From Vibrio syngnathi (GTDB taxonomy: Bacteria; Pseudomonadota; Gammaproteobacteria; Enterobacterales; Vibrionaceae), in NCBI RefSeq assembly GCF_002119525.1, contig NZ_CP017917.1, positions 310,001 to 374,000 on the forward strand: DNA of 64,000 bases, written 5' to 3'. The notes under the pieces are model-generated. The model had not been told where the DNA came from. It made no database searches and saw only the letters and a program-made list of their open reading frames with translations. Below are positions 52,805 to 62,161 of the stretch, piece by piece. The position numbers were made by a program, and so were the translations under genes. The number at the start of each line of letters is the position of its first letter. Positions within the stretch are counted from its first letter, which is position 1.

Positions 52805-54013
52805 TTACTGCAAGTGCTTCAGCGGTTGGTTTTCAACTAATCCATAAGGAATGTTAGTAAACACTTTTGGGTTGCCTTCATAAGTCGGTGCTTCGTTCAC
52901 TTGTTGCCAATCGAGTAACATAATCGCGAGTACGTTGCGGTGTTCCCCATACTTGAGGTCAAAATCACCGGTGACCGAAGGGATCATACCTTTTGTCTTA
53001 TCGATAGAAGCTTGGATTGCGAGCCGAGTTTTCTCTACTACTGGGTCATTCTCTAGTCCGGCTAATAAGAAGGTCAACCCAACCTCAGCAATCACATCTT
53101 CTTTTGCTCGTAACAGGATTGTATCGATGTTCTCTCTGAAGTAATCGTAGATCCATTGGTGTTCTTGTTCGCTTACTTGATGCTGGTAATACTCTGAATC
53201 ACCAAAGATGACATGTGTCATACCATAGATCTTATTACCGAATTGCTGGCTTGAAAGTTTCTTATCTTTATTGTCTGGGTACGCTTTCTTGAAGGTGTCG
53301 ACGAACTCATTAACGACATCTTGTTCACCCAATTGACGCAGCCAATAGACCTGATTCGCCAATTGAGCAGCCCATGCTTTCACCATGTCTTCGTTAGTAA
53401 CGTATCGTGAAAAGTCATAACGGCGAATAATTTCACGTAGTTTGGCATCATTCTTGTGTTCTAAACCGTACTCATTGGCGCGTGCCATAGAGCCGAGAAG
53501 GTCAACACCAAGGTATAGATATTCTGGCATGTGCTTGGTGATGTTGTAGCGTCGAACACTACGTTCATCGCTGTCGCCAACATAGGAAGCAACACGCTTT
53601 TCTGAGTACAGTACGATTTGTTCCATGGTGTGAACATCATTCGATAGGCGGCTGAGCTTACTTGCTACACGTGCCATATCACTCCAAACCGCGGCAGAAT
53701 ATTTGTCGTCTAATGTTTGTCGATACATACGCAAACCATAGTGACCCTCTTTGAAGGCGGGCAGGGTATAAAGTTGGCTTTCGTAGGTAGTGCGAATGAG
53801 GTCTGCAGACTGTTTGAAAGACTGTTCTTGAGAGGGAATAATATCAGCTTGTGATTGAATCTTTGGTACGTTTGTTGCTTGCTTGTTCTCTTGTATGTTA
53901 ACAGTCTGTTGTGTGTCAAAAGCCGTTAGCGTATCTGAAGTAGTGTGTGCGTGAACCGCAACCGCAACTGAGATTGATAACAATGTGCACAGAGTTAGCG
54001 TTTTTAGCTTCAT
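52805..54013 (-). CDS. DUF3541 family secreted protein
   Basis: About 402 residues from ATG 54013 (MKLKTLTLCTLLSISVAVAV), which gives a clean signal peptide ending near VHAHT. A longer frame to 54073 has no better support. The mature protein is mostly helical (repeated amphipathic helices from about 70 on) and contains the block WDLY-type residues typical of periplasmic DUF3541 proteins seen in vibrios. Role unknown. Confidence 0.65.
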   Translation of the reverse strand: MKLKTLTLCTLLSISVAVAVHAHTTSDTLTAFDTQQTVNIQENKQATNVPKIQSQADIIPSQEQSFKQSADLIRTTYESQLYTLPAFKEGHYGLRMYRQTLDDKYSAAVWSDMARVASKLSRLSNDVHTMEQIVLYSEKRVASYVGDSDERSVRRYNITKHMPEYLYLGVDLLGSMARANEYGLEHKNDAKLREIIRRYDFSRYVTNEDMVKAWAAQLANQVYWLRQLGEQDVVNEFVDTFKKAYPDNKDKKLSSQQFGNKIYGMTHVIFGDSEYYQHQVSEQEHQWIYDYFRENIDTILLRAKEDVIAEVGLTFLLAGLENDPVVEKTRLAIQASIDKTKGMIPSVTGDFDLKYGEHRNVLAIMLLDWQQVNEAPTYEGNPKVFTNIPYGLVENQPLKHLQ

Positions 54014-54287
54014 GTTCGTAAGGTACCAAGCTGATTGATTGTGAGTATAAAATAACACCCATGAATCTTTCAATGTAAGGTTTTGGTCAATACATTGTAA
54101 GCTTTAATAAGATTGATTAGATATTTGGTTCAGTAACCAATGTGTCTAATGGCTTTTAAGTGATGAATAACTCAATAATGAAATGAGAACTAGGCTAACT
54201 GTATGTATTTAAATAGCTTGACGGCATACTTAAAGAGTTAGTCTGATATGAGAAAATTTAAAAAACAAAAAGGTTTAGGGGGTCTGA

Positions 54288-55643
54288 ATGCCAAGAGGTT
54301 CTAGCAAGCAATGGCCTGCCAAATTATTATCTTTACTGTTTTTTTTAGTGGTAATGAGTGCTATCGAGTTTTTTCACTCTAAAGAATTATCCTACCTGAA
54401 AGATGAATCCTACTCAGAGGCAAAAAAGCAGCTATCGATCATTCGTTCTCGAATAGAAGCCACGATTGTTTCAGATATGTATATCCTCAATAATTTTTCT
54501 ACTCTTGTGACGATAAACCCTGACAGCGATATGAAAAGTTGGGACAAGATTGCTGAGAATATCATTCGAGATGGGTTCCACATTCGTCTGATCGGTCTGG
54601 CCGAAGATGACATCCTAAATTTCGTCTACCCATTGGAAGGTAATGAGCAGGTCCTTGGTATTGATTATCGAGACCATCCAACCCAGTGGGAGTCGGTTGA
54701 AATAGCGCGAAATATTGGCAACACCTTCATTGCCGGTCCTTTTGAGTTGTTTCAAGGTGGTCAAGCTCTCATTACACGTACACCTATTTTCAGGGACCCG
54801 CCTTTTAACCAAGACTATTGGGGTGTATCCAGTGCCGTGATTAGTTTAGACGAGCTGTTTGAAGATGTCGGAATTGGGATAATCGAAAATAAGTACCAAC
54901 TCGCGATTCGTGGCGCAAACAGTTCGGGTAAAGATGGCGCGGTCTTTTATGGCACTCAGGATGTATTTGATAATGCATTTGCTACCGAACAGGTGAGCTT
55001 CCCATACGGTGGTTGGTACCTTGCTCTCGCTGGTAATGATCATGTATTAATGGATGTGCCTTGGTATCGAATTCAAGCGGTGAGGTTAGTCGGTTACACC
55101 CTCATGTTAGTGCTGGCGTTTGCCTTCTTTACTATTTATCGCCTGTACCGAATTGCAGATAGCCGTTCTATGCATGATGAACTCACCATGTTACCTAATC
55201 GCCGATACTTTATGTTCAGCCTAAAGCAGGCGTTTAAAGTCATCCAAAAGCAGAGAGCAAGAACCTTTGCTGTGGTAAATATCGATCTTGATGGGTTTAA
55301 AGCGATCAATGACACTTTTGGGCATGCGGCTGGCGATCAGGTGCTTATTGAGTGTGCTAAGCGCATTAAGAGCAAGTTACGTGGTTCAGATATCGTTGCG
55401 AGGATCGGTGGTGATGAGTTCTTAGTTTTGCTGCCACGTATCATCGATGACCAACATGTCTCTTCGATTGTAGCTAAACTTCGAAGAGCAATATGTAACA
55501 CCCCTGTCGTTTATGATGCGCACTCGATTTATCTTCGAATTAGCGTTGGTTGGGTAATTCATAACAATAACTACAGTGATGTCGATGCACTACTCAAAGC
55601 AGCTGATGAAAAAATGTACGAACAGAAACGACAAATTATGTAG
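54288..55643 (+). CDS. Diguanylate cyclase with periplasmic sensor
   Basis: 451-residue membrane diguanylate cyclase. TM1 is near residues 12-30, a periplasmic CHASE-like sensor spans about 31-265, TM2 is near 265-288, and a GGDEF domain fills about 300-451. The active site IGGDEF (about 386) is intact. The inhibitory I-site RxxD (RGSD) sits exactly five residues before it, so feedback by c-di-GMP is expected. It makes c-di-GMP from two GTP in response to an unknown periplasmic signal. Confidence 0.92.
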   Translation: MPRGSSKQWPAKLLSLLFFLVVMSAIEFFHSKELSYLKDESYSEAKKQLSIIRSRIEATIVSDMYILNNFSTLVTINPDSDMKSWDKIAENIIRDGFHIRLIGLAEDDILNFVYPLEGNEQVLGIDYRDHPTQWESVEIARNIGNTFIAGPFELFQGGQALITRTPIFRDPPFNQDYWGVSSAVISLDELFEDVGIGIIENKYQLAIRGANSSGKDGAVFYGTQDVFDNAFATEQVSFPYGGWYLALAGNDHVLMDVPWYRIQAVRLVGYTLMLVLAFAFFTIYRLYRIADSRSMHDELTMLPNRRYFMFSLKQAFKVIQKQRARTFAVVNIDLDGFKAINDTFGHAAGDQVLIECAKRIKSKLRGSDIVARIGGDEFLVLLPRIIDDQHVSSIVAKLRRAICNTPVVYDAHSIYLRISVGWVIHNNNYSDVDALLKAADEKMYEQKRQIM

Positions 55644-55807
55644 GTCGAATTAGAGCTGTGATTAGAATTTAGTTGCTGAATGTGGGGAAAAGCCTCAGAA
55701 TACCGCGCTTTGCTCTTTATCAATCCTATTGATGAGCGAAAGCTGTAGCAACGACTTCTTTCTGCGCGTTGCTCATACTAAATGTTATTCAACTGAGAAA
55801 ATAATCT

Positions 55808-57385
55808 ATGAGTTTTACCTCCCTGGGCCTTTCTGAACCGATCCTTAAAGCTATTGAAGCACAAGGTTACGATAAGCCATCACCAATACAAGAGAAAGCC
55901 GTACCAGCTGTCCTAACGGGCAAAGATGTTATGGCCGCTGCTCAAACAGGTACAGGTAAAACTGCAGGCTTCACGCTACCTATTCTGGAAATGTTATCTA
56001 AAGGCCCTCGCGTACGTCAAAACCAAGTACGTGCGCTAGTGCTAACACCAACCCGTGAGCTTGCTGCGCAAGTGAATGGCAGCGTAGTGAAGTACGGTAT
56101 TAACTTACCTCTTACTTCTACGGTGGTGTTTGGTGGTGTGAAAATTAACCCTCAGATGCAAAAACTGCGTAAAGGTAGTGATGTACTGGTAGCAACACCA
56201 GGTCGTCTACTTGACCTATATAACCAAAATGCTGTGCGTTTTGATCAACTAGAAATTCTAGTGCTAGATGAAGCTGACCGCATGCTAGACATGGGCTTCA
56301 TTCGCGATATCCGTAAGATCTTGGCTTTTCTACCTAAGAAGCGCCAGAACCTACTGTTCTCAGCGACGTTCTCTGATGATATTCGTGGCTTGGCTAAAGG
56401 CTTAGTCAACAACCCAGTTGAAATCTCAGTAAGCCCTGCAAACTCAACGGCACCAACTGTTGAACAAAGCATTTATCCAGTAGATAAAAAGAAAAAAAGC
56501 GCAATGCTAGCGAAGCTGATCAAAGATAATGATTGGCGACAAGTGCTCGTGTTTAGCAAAACGAAACACGGTGCGAACAAGCTTTCTCACTTCCTTGACG
56601 AGCAAGGTATCTCGGCGGCACCTATCCATGGTAACAAGAGCCAAGGCGCACGTACTAAAGCATTAGAGAACTTTAAAACAGGTAAGGTACGAGTACTTGT
56701 AGCGACCGATATCGCTGCTCGTGGTATCGACATCCCACAACTGCCTCAAGTGGTTAACTTCGACCTTCCAAACGTATCAGAAGATTACGTTCACCGTATT
56801 GGTCGTACTGGCCGTGCTGGTGAAGTTGGTAAAGCAATTTCACTGGTTTGTGCTGATGAAGTGGGTGAACTGTTTGGTATTGAGCGCCTTATTCAGCAAG
56901 TGCTTGAACGTCGTGAACTTGAAGGTTTTGCACCTGTAAACAAACTGCCTGAATCTCGTTTGGATTCGCGTCCAATTAAGCCTAAGAAGCCGAAAAAGAC
57001 ACGCGAACACTCGGATGGTCAACGTTCTGGTGACAACGCTCGTGGACACAAACCAGCAGGTAAGAACAAACGTCATGTATCTGGTTCAGGTTCTGCTCCT
57101 AAGCGTAAGCCTAATGCGAACAAGCCTAACTCAGGCAACAAAGCTTCTGACAGCAACTCTGCAGGTGATGATAAATCTTTAAGAAATAATGGCAGTAACT
57201 ATAAGCGTGGTAATGCGGCAAACAAGCCTTCTACGAATAGTTCTGGTAAGCCAGCTGGTGCAGGTAAACCTAAGAAGTCTGGTTTCGGTGGCGGTAATAG
57301 CTCGAGCAAACCAGCAGGTAATAAGCCTACAGGTAACAAACCTTCACTATCTAGAAGCCGTTCTAAGCCTGCACCTCAGAAATAG
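55808..57385 (+). CDS. DEAD-box RNA helicase (RhlE-type)
   Basis: 525-residue ATP-dependent RNA helicase. Motif Q is GYDKPSPIQ, motif I AQTGTGKT (about residue 45), Ia [14 protein letters not shown] (about 155), [17 protein letters not shown] and [10 protein letters not shown]. From about residue 390 it has a low-complexity Lys/Pro/Gly/Asn/Ser tail of about 135 residues that is basic and probably binds RNA; its length differs from E. coli RhlE. It probably works in ribosome assembly or RNA decay, often at low temperature. Confidence 0.92.
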   Translation: MSFTSLGLSEPILKAIEAQGYDKPSPIQEKAVPAVLTGKDVMAAAQTGTGKTAGFTLPILEMLSKGPRVRQNQVRALVLTPTRELAAQVNGSVVKYGINLPLTSTVVFGGVKINPQMQKLRKGSDVLVATPGRLLDLYNQNAVRFDQLEILVLDEADRMLDMGFIRDIRKILAFLPKKRQNLLFSATFSDDIRGLAKGLVNNPVEISVSPANSTAPTVEQSIYPVDKKKKSAMLAKLIKDNDWRQVLVFSKTKHGANKLSHFLDEQGISAAPIHGNKSQGARTKALENFKTGKVRVLVATDIAARGIDIPQLPQVVNFDLPNVSEDYVHRIGRTGRAGEVGKAISLVCADEVGELFGIERLIQQVLERRELEGFAPVNKLPESRLDSRPIKPKKPKKTREHSDGQRSGDNARGHKPAGKNKRHVSGSGSAPKRKPNANKPNSGNKASDSNSAGDDKSLRNNGSNYKRGNAANKPSTNSSGKPAGAGKPKKSGFGGGNSSSKPAGNKPTGNKPSLSRSRSKPAPQK

Positions 57386-57502
57386 TAGATCTTTGGTAGA
57401 CTGAAAGGTTGAGAAGATAGCTTTATAGCGGTTCAGTAACGAGAACTACTTTTTAAGAAGGTTCTCGTTCATTTGCGAATTTCTGTAATTTGACTCGAAT
57501 AA

Positions 57503-57537
57503 GCGCGAATATTGAATTTCAATGTTCGCGTTTTTTT
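57503..57537 (+). terminator. Terminator after the helicase gene
   Basis: CGCGAA / TTCGCG stem extended by ATATTGA / TCAATGT with a T run. Confidence 0.85.
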
Positions 57538-57679
57538 ATGGGTGTAATTAAGCAAACAAGAAGAGGTTTCTTCAGAGTTGAAGCTATCGAATTTATTGAA
57601 AAGTAGGTATTTATAGGAAGAGAAATTAATCTTTAATGATCTATTAATAACAACATAATCACTAGCGATTTGTTGGGTT

Positions 57680-57692
57680 TTGCAATTTGCAA
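57680..57692 (+). promoter_or_regulatory. LuxO-binding site of qrr
   Basis: TTGCAATTTGCAA is a perfect TTGCA-N3-TGCAA dyad, the recognition pattern of phosphorylated LuxO. It lies about 100 bp upstream of the qrr start, the usual enhancer distance for sigma-54 promoters. Another TTGCA half-site follows at 57700. Confidence 0.8.
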
Positions 57693-57767
57693 TTTCAGTT
57701 TGCAAAACAAACAAGCATTTATGGCGAATACGTGTTCAGATGCGTAGTAAATACGTATATTTAAAGT

Positions 57768-57783
57768 TGGCACGTATAGTGCA
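57768..57783 (+). promoter_or_regulatory. Sigma-54 promoter of qrr
   Basis: TGGCACGTATAGTGCA: -24 TGGCAC and -12 TGC, with the invariant GG (57769) and GC (57781) separated by 10 bp. The implied start is near 57793. Confidence 0.85.
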
Positions 57784-57793
57784 TTAGTAATAG

Positions 57794-57900
57794 TGACCCT
57801 TCTTAAGCCGAGGGTCACCTAGCCAACTGACGTTGTTAGTGAACCCATATTGTTCACACAAAATATATGACCAATCACCCTTTTGTGATTGGTTTTTTTT
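57794..57900 (+). ncRNA. qrr: Qrr quorum-regulatory small RNA
   Basis: About 107-nt Hfq-dependent sRNA of the LuxO-activated Qrr family, which at low cell density represses luxR/hapR-type mRNAs and others. Visible parts: 5' hairpin TGACCC / GGGTCA (57794-57817); the near-invariant pairing region 57811-57842 beginning AGGGTCACCTAGCCAACTGA; the second hairpin around GTGAAC / GTTCAC; and the terminator CCAATCAC / GTGATTGG with a long T run (to 57900). A sigma-54 promoter and a LuxO box stand upstream. No luxO is adjacent, so it is a trans-located copy. Confidence 0.95.
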
Positions 57901-57930
57901 TGCCTGAATTTTGAGTTCTACTTGTTGGTT

Positions 57931-59445
57931 TTACTCACCACACTTCGAGTAACAGCTTGGCTGGCGAGGGCACTCTCCACCTCTGGAGCAGATAAGCCTA
58001 GCCTCTGTCTCAATCCCACGTTCAATCCAATTTATATTTAGAATTTTAGCTATTGTCGTGAGATCTTTCTTGATGTTACGCGGTATTACCACAGAGCCAC
58101 CATTGTTAACGCATGACGCTTTAAGTTGCTCTGCAATGTCTCTTGAATTACCGCCTTGAGCATCAATCGCTGGATTAAGGTCTATGCCAGCACACAATAC
58201 GCGATTGTTACCCGCAGGGTCCGTCATATTGATGGATTCACAGCAGTAGATTCTTGGCTCATCACCCACATTTAAAATAGATATTTGAGCCGAACTCCCT
58301 GCGCGAGGTTCTGACAATCGACGGAATACAGCCCAATGTTGACATGGGTCGGCGACCGTTCTCATATTTCCCCAAGGCAGTGGAATCCCGTTCCCGCGGT
58401 ACACCGCCTTGAGTTTCCCTGGCCCATAAGCATCAAAGTAGTGCCAGTGAGGGTAGGGCGATACTACCGTCATTCGACGCATAGCAACAGAGGGGGAAAC
58501 CCCCGCTCTTTTGTGAACGTCGATTTCGTAACCAGTGCGGTCAAGCAACTGTCTAAATGGAACTTTCGGGCAAAGAAGTGCGCCAGCAAAGAAGCTGGAT
58601 TCAAAGTCTCGCCATGCTTGAAGGATGTCTTGGGAGTTGAGCTGTGAAGATCCTGAAACCTGATTGTCGTCCCATGTATTGTTGTTGCCGACCGACAACA
58701 CACTCTTCAGGCCTTCTTTGCTATGAAGAATGCAATGGCCGATATAGACAGACAAATCGTATTTCAGTCGAGTCGGGTACTCTTTCAGAATTTCGTTTAA
58801 GAAGATGGTACTGGGAGGTTCAAAGAACGAAGTGACGAGCTGTTTGGCATTAATTCCGAGCTCATCAACAACGTCTTTCGGTGTGCGTGTTACCCAACGG
58901 ATGTTGATTCCTAGGCTTCTAGCTATGTCTATAAGGTCTTCTACGCTGAGGTTAAGACGTTTTAAGCCAACTTCTTCAGCAGCACGCTCAAGGTCAGGGA
59001 AGTGGTTCTGATTGCTCTCTTGATGTGCTCGAATCAAGAGGTGCGCAAACTGACGGCCTGAGATTCCTGTTTGCGATAGCATCTCTGGAATCGCAATTTG
59101 CAGGATGTCGTTGGAGAATAGAAAGCTCGGCTCGAGTGCCATGCCACTTATCCCCCCACGATTCCCTTTATCAGGAGCAATGGCTTGTTGTTCGGATTCG
59201 TCGTCGAGGAACCAGGTTGGTGTCTTCTGAAAGACCTGCGCAATCACTTCCAGCATATCGATGCTTGGAACCCGCTTTCCGCGTTCAATCATTGATAGGT
59301 AAGAAACGGAAGGTGCGTATTCTGGGTTGATTCTAATACAACGCGCAGACAGATCTTCCATCGTTAAATGGTTACGTTTTCTTAGGTTACGTATTTTAGT
59401 ACCTAGGAAATGTGACTGACGAACTAAACTTTTTGACAAGGCCAT
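57931..59445 (-). CDS. XRE-type transcriptional regulator with DUF3612 domain
   Basis: About 504 residues from ATG 59445; the longer frame begins at a TTG inside the operator and is unlikely. N-terminal helix-turn-helix (about 10-75: LGTKIRNLRKRNHLTMEDLS, MIERGKRVPSIDMLEVIAQ). Middle ImmA-like stretch (about 130-250). The C-terminal DUF3612-type region includes a Cys-rich end (SRGGECPRQPSCYSKCGE). The architecture recalls the RamB/ScfR class of short-chain-acyl-responsive regulators. It is divergent from paralogue B with shared operator repeats, suggesting autoregulation and control of both paralogues. Confidence 0.8.
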   Translation of the reverse strand: MALSKSLVRQSHFLGTKIRNLRKRNHLTMEDLSARCIRINPEYAPSVSYLSMIERGKRVPSIDMLEVIAQVFQKTPTWFLDDESEQQAIAPDKGNRGGISGMALEPSFLFSNDILQIAIPEMLSQTGISGRQFAHLLIRAHQESNQNHFPDLERAAEEVGLKRLNLSVEDLIDIARSLGINIRWVTRTPKDVVDELGINAKQLVTSFFEPPSTIFLNEILKEYPTRLKYDLSVYIGHCILHSKEGLKSVLSVGNNNTWDDNQVSGSSQLNSQDILQAWRDFESSFFAGALLCPKVPFRQLLDRTGYEIDVHKRAGVSPSVAMRRMTVVSPYPHWHYFDAYGPGKLKAVYRGNGIPLPWGNMRTVADPCQHWAVFRRLSEPRAGSSAQISILNVGDEPRIYCCESINMTDPAGNNRVLCAGIDLNPAIDAQGGNSRDIAEQLKASCVNNGGSVVIPRNIKKDLTTIAKILNINWIERGIETEARLICSRGGECPRQPSCYSKCGE

Positions 59446-59447
59446 AT

Positions 59448-59527
59448 TTGTAAAATTCACATTGTAAAATTTTTGTTGTGAAATTGTATGCAAAAAAGCG
59501 TTAGTCTACAAACTGAGCAATTCACAA
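59448..59527. promoter_or_regulatory. Operator cluster between the DUF3612 gene and paralogue B
   Basis: Direct copies TTGTAAAATT at 59448 and 59462, and TTGTGAAATT at 59476 (14 bp apart each), then an inverted copy AATTCACAA at 59519. The same 25-bp core with one change is at 1455-1479. The cluster starts 3 bp from the regulator start codon, consistent with autorepression. Confidence 0.65.
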
Positions 59528-59630
59528 AATGACAAATAAATTAAACGTTAGTTTGGAATAATTGCTCCAGGACACATTATTGTTGTAAAACTCGGTGAGT
59601 TTTCACCGGATGGCTCAAAAGGGAAAGACT

Positions 59631-60227
59631 ATGAATATGCTGACATTCGATAAAACAGAAATCCAAAAACAATCAAAGCCATTTATCGCTGAAGCTGTCT
59701 TTGCCGTGGAGGCAATCAGTGCGAATAAGCAAACTCAGAAGCAAGTGAAAGCAAAGCAGCTACTTGATCGCCTGTTTCCACTAGAGAACGGCTCGCACCA
59801 AGATGTAACAAGCTACGTAGTCGACTACCGTCATATTATGGCTTACTTCAAAGATGGACAACATAGTGGCTTAAAGCATCCCAAGCAATTTGTAGCGTAC
59901 ATGGGAGAGAAGAATGACCCAGACTCGATATTGTTCCGAGATGATAGCGGGAGCCACCTAGAAGTGATGTTTGGCTGTCATAAAGGAACGGGTTGTATTG
60001 AGTTGGTAGAGATCGATGATATTCAGTTAGAGTCATGCACGACGTTTAGCCAATTGCCAATGGAAGCAACGACCACAATCCGCGACGAGACCATAGCAGC
60101 AATGCGTCACTGGATCAGTTTGATTCAAGGTGATGCAAAGGGTAAACCAAAGGCATGCAGTGAAGACAAAGAGTTTCGAGCTAAGAGTGGTGAAGATTAC
60201 TGCCTGAATTATTGCTATCAACTTTAG
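59631..60227 (+). CDS. Conserved hypothetical protein, paralogue B of a two-copy family
   Basis: 198 residues from ATG 59631 (after GGGAAAGACT; the upstream frame start at 59595 lacks a site). It is a close relative of the protein at 1597: MNMLTFDKTEI, FIAEAVFAVE, AKQLLDRLFPLE, VDYRH, SILFRDDSGSH, KGTG, DIQLESCTTF and a shared C-terminal EDKEF. It has about eight extra residues near position 145 and more Cys. Soluble, no signal peptide. It sits directly across a shared operator region from the DUF3612 regulator, its likely controller. Function unknown. Confidence 0.78.
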   Translation: MNMLTFDKTEIQKQSKPFIAEAVFAVEAISANKQTQKQVKAKQLLDRLFPLENGSHQDVTSYVVDYRHIMAYFKDGQHSGLKHPKQFVAYMGEKNDPDSILFRDDSGSHLEVMFGCHKGTGCIELVEIDDIQLESCTTFSQLPMEATTTIRDETIAAMRHWISLIQGDAKGKPKACSEDKEFRAKSGEDYCLNYCYQL

Positions 60228-60308
60228 TGGTGTGAAATAAGATTTAGAATGCTGAAGGTTTTGAACCCAGCTAGTAAGTACTAAATCGATACATTACCCA
60301 TTACCAAC

Positions 60309-60355
60309 AAAAAAGCCCCAAAGATTAACTCGTGAGTGAATCTTTGGGGCTTTTT
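60309..60355. terminator. Bidirectional terminator
   Basis: AAAAAAGCCCCAAAGATT pairs with AATCTTTGGGGCTTTTT. It separates paralogue B from the converging GGDEF gene. Confidence 0.9.
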
Positions 60356-60423
60356 GATGTTCTTTCCAACGAATATTGATTAGTGCTTCGCTGGCGCTAG
60401 TTAAGTCACATCAGAGATTAAAC

Positions 60424-61440
60424 TTAAAGGGGCATGACCCGGTTACGACCCAGAGATTTCGCTTCGTAAAGTAACTTATCAGCGCGTTCGATCAGTGATT
60501 GTGCCGATTCACCGGGTTCAAGTTCAGCTACCCCAAACGATGCTGTGATATTGCCAACCTGTTGCCCGCTACGACGATCTTTAATCGATAGCTTTTCTAG
60601 AGAGCGGCGGTTGGTGTCAGCAAGCTGGCGTGCAATGCGTAATGATTTGTTTGGCACGATTATCGCGAACTCTTCACCACCAAATCGGTAAGCAGAAATA
60701 CCTTCACGGCACATTTGTTTTAACTTGCGCGCAATACCTTTAAGAACCATGTCACCAAACAAGTGGCCATAGGTGTCGTTGAAGTTTTTAAAATGATCAA
60801 TGTCGAGAAGAATCAAACACAGAGGTTGTTTCGCTTCACATAAGGTCTCTATATCAAGGTCAAAAGAGCGGCGGTTATAGAGTGTCGTTGTACTGTCAAA
60901 GAGCGCGTCTTTCTGCACTTCTATCAGCTGAGATTTTAGCTTGGTGATTTCTGATGTTGCAGAGTTCAACTGAGAGTTCAAAAATTGAGTAGAGTGACGA
61001 ATATGACGAGATTCAGAAACCAGCTGACGAACTAAAGACATGACTTCGTCGATCGATAGACTTTCATTATCAACGCGAGCCAAGTCCTCGAAGTTTTTAT
61101 CGATCATGTCGGAAAAGGCGGAGGTATCGGTCAATGTATCATTCATCGAATTTGAAACTTCCGAGACTAACAGTTCTAAATTAGCGCGGAGGTCATTGAT
61201 ATTCGTTTCAGATTTGCTCGCAACATAATTATTGTAAAGTTGCTCACCAACGGCTGGGGGACAAATGCCATAGTGTTCCAAAATACCATCCATGTCTTTA
61301 GTCAGCTGTGGAATAGCATTATCAACATAGGTGTACCAAAGTGCGTAATTCGCAGGTGTGGTAGACACTCGGTTCTTCATCATAAGAGGCACCGCTTTTT
61401 TTAGATTTGCGGTAGATTTTTGAAATTCGTCTTTGTTCAT
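60424..61440 (-). CDS. Soluble diguanylate cyclase (GGEEF)
   Basis: About 338 residues from ATG 61440 (a TTG 21 bases upstream is the alternative). The N-terminal about 170 residues are helical with coiled-coil character (HIRHSTQFLNSQLNSATSEI), probably a dimerisation and sensory module. The GGDEF domain runs about 175-338: LLDIDHFKNFNDTYGHLFGD and active site RFGGEEFAI. It lacks a membrane segment. No RxxD I-site is clear at the usual place, so it may escape feedback inhibition. Confidence 0.88.
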   Translation of the reverse strand: MNKDEFQKSTANLKKAVPLMMKNRVSTTPANYALWYTYVDNAIPQLTKDMDGILEHYGICPPAVGEQLYNNYVASKSETNINDLRANLELLVSEVSNSMNDTLTDTSAFSDMIDKNFEDLARVDNESLSIDEVMSLVRQLVSESRHIRHSTQFLNSQLNSATSEITKLKSQLIEVQKDALFDSTTTLYNRRSFDLDIETLCEAKQPLCLILLDIDHFKNFNDTYGHLFGDMVLKGIARKLKQMCREGISAYRFGGEEFAIIVPNKSLRIARQLADTNRRSLEKLSIKDRRSGQQVGNITASFGVAELEPGESAQSLIERADKLLYEAKSLGRNRVMPL

Positions 61441-61736
61441 TATTTTTACTACAGATACCAAACTAACTTAAGCCACTGTGACCAAGATTAGCGGATTTTA
61501 CCGATCTTTGCTTTAAAAATTATATAATTAATGGATGAGGATTGGGTAAACAACTCATTTTTATTATGGAAATCGATTGCATATCGATATCGAATGATAA
61601 ATAGAGTGTTCTTTGACCAAAAAGGAGAGATCCGGTTTAGAGGGGATACGACTGTTGGCAAGGGTTGGCTGTGATACCAATCGTGTTCAATAATGGGTCA
61701 TTTTAGATTGTTCAAACCCTGAACTTGCTAAAGCAT

Positions 61737-61804
61737 TTAGTCTTTTAAAGTGCTTAGTCTATTCAACCCCTTAGTCTTTTAAAAACCTTAGTCTGTTAAA
61801 ACAC
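61737..61804 (+). repeat. Four degenerate 17-bp tandem repeats
   Basis: Units at 61737, 61754, 61771 and 61788 of the form ttagtcttttaaagtgc. TTAGTCT is identical in all four. A fifth, degraded copy may follow. Non-coding. Confidence 0.75.
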
Positions 61805-61893
61805 TCGGCTTGCTAAAAATGCTCTGCCGAAAAATGGGTAATAGGAGTGAGTGTGGAAGAGACAGTAACTTAGTGGAAGTTTTATTTCAGGAA

Positions 61894-61924
61894 TAAAAAA
61901 GCGCCGATAAAAATCAGCGCTTTA
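61894..61924 (-). terminator. Terminator of the cold-shock gene
   Basis: On the minus strand, AAAGCGCTGA / TCGGCGCTTT forms a stem followed by a T run. Confidence 0.85.
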
Positions 61925-61948
61925 AAATTCTTTTTAGCTAAAAGCTAA

Positions 61949-62161
61949 TTATTGAGCAACAACGTTTGCTGCTTGTAGGCCTTTTTGACCGTTTTCAACT
62001 TCGAAAGAAACCTTTTGGCCTTCTTTCAGAGTTTTGAAACCTTCAGAAGCGATAGCACGGAAGTGTACGAATACGTCAGCGCCGCCGTTGTCTTGAGAAA
62101 TGAAACCGAAACCTTTCTCTTCGTTAAACCATTTTACAGTGCCAGTATTTGTGTTAGACAT
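61949..62161 (-). CDS. CspA-family cold-shock protein
   Basis: 70-residue OB-fold RNA chaperone. RNP1 is KGFGFISQ and RNP2 is [20 protein letters not shown] and [15 protein letters not shown] are standard. Start ATG 62161 follows AAGGGAC. A long upstream region could hold the structured leader expected for cold-induced csp genes. Confidence 0.95.
   Translation of the reverse strand: MSNTNTGTVKWFNEEKGFGFISQDNGGADVFVHFRAIASEGFKTLKEGQKVSFEVENGQKGLQAANVVAQ

Larger units (their letters stand above)
57386..57930. other. Intergenic region between helicase and DUF3612 genes
   Basis: 545 bp that contains the helicase terminator, the LuxO site, the sigma-54 promoter and qrr itself. The short frames on the minus strand here are incidental. 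Confidence 0.85.
61441..61948. other. Intergenic region with degenerate tandem repeat
   Basis: 508 bp, AT-rich. The right part holds the 17-bp repeat array (61737-61804) and the cold-shock gene terminator (61894). I see no gene; a short open frame is not supported. Confidence 0.5.

Noticed and set aside
57700..57714. Second full LuxO box
   Set aside because: Only a TTGCA half-site is present here; the dyad partner is missing.
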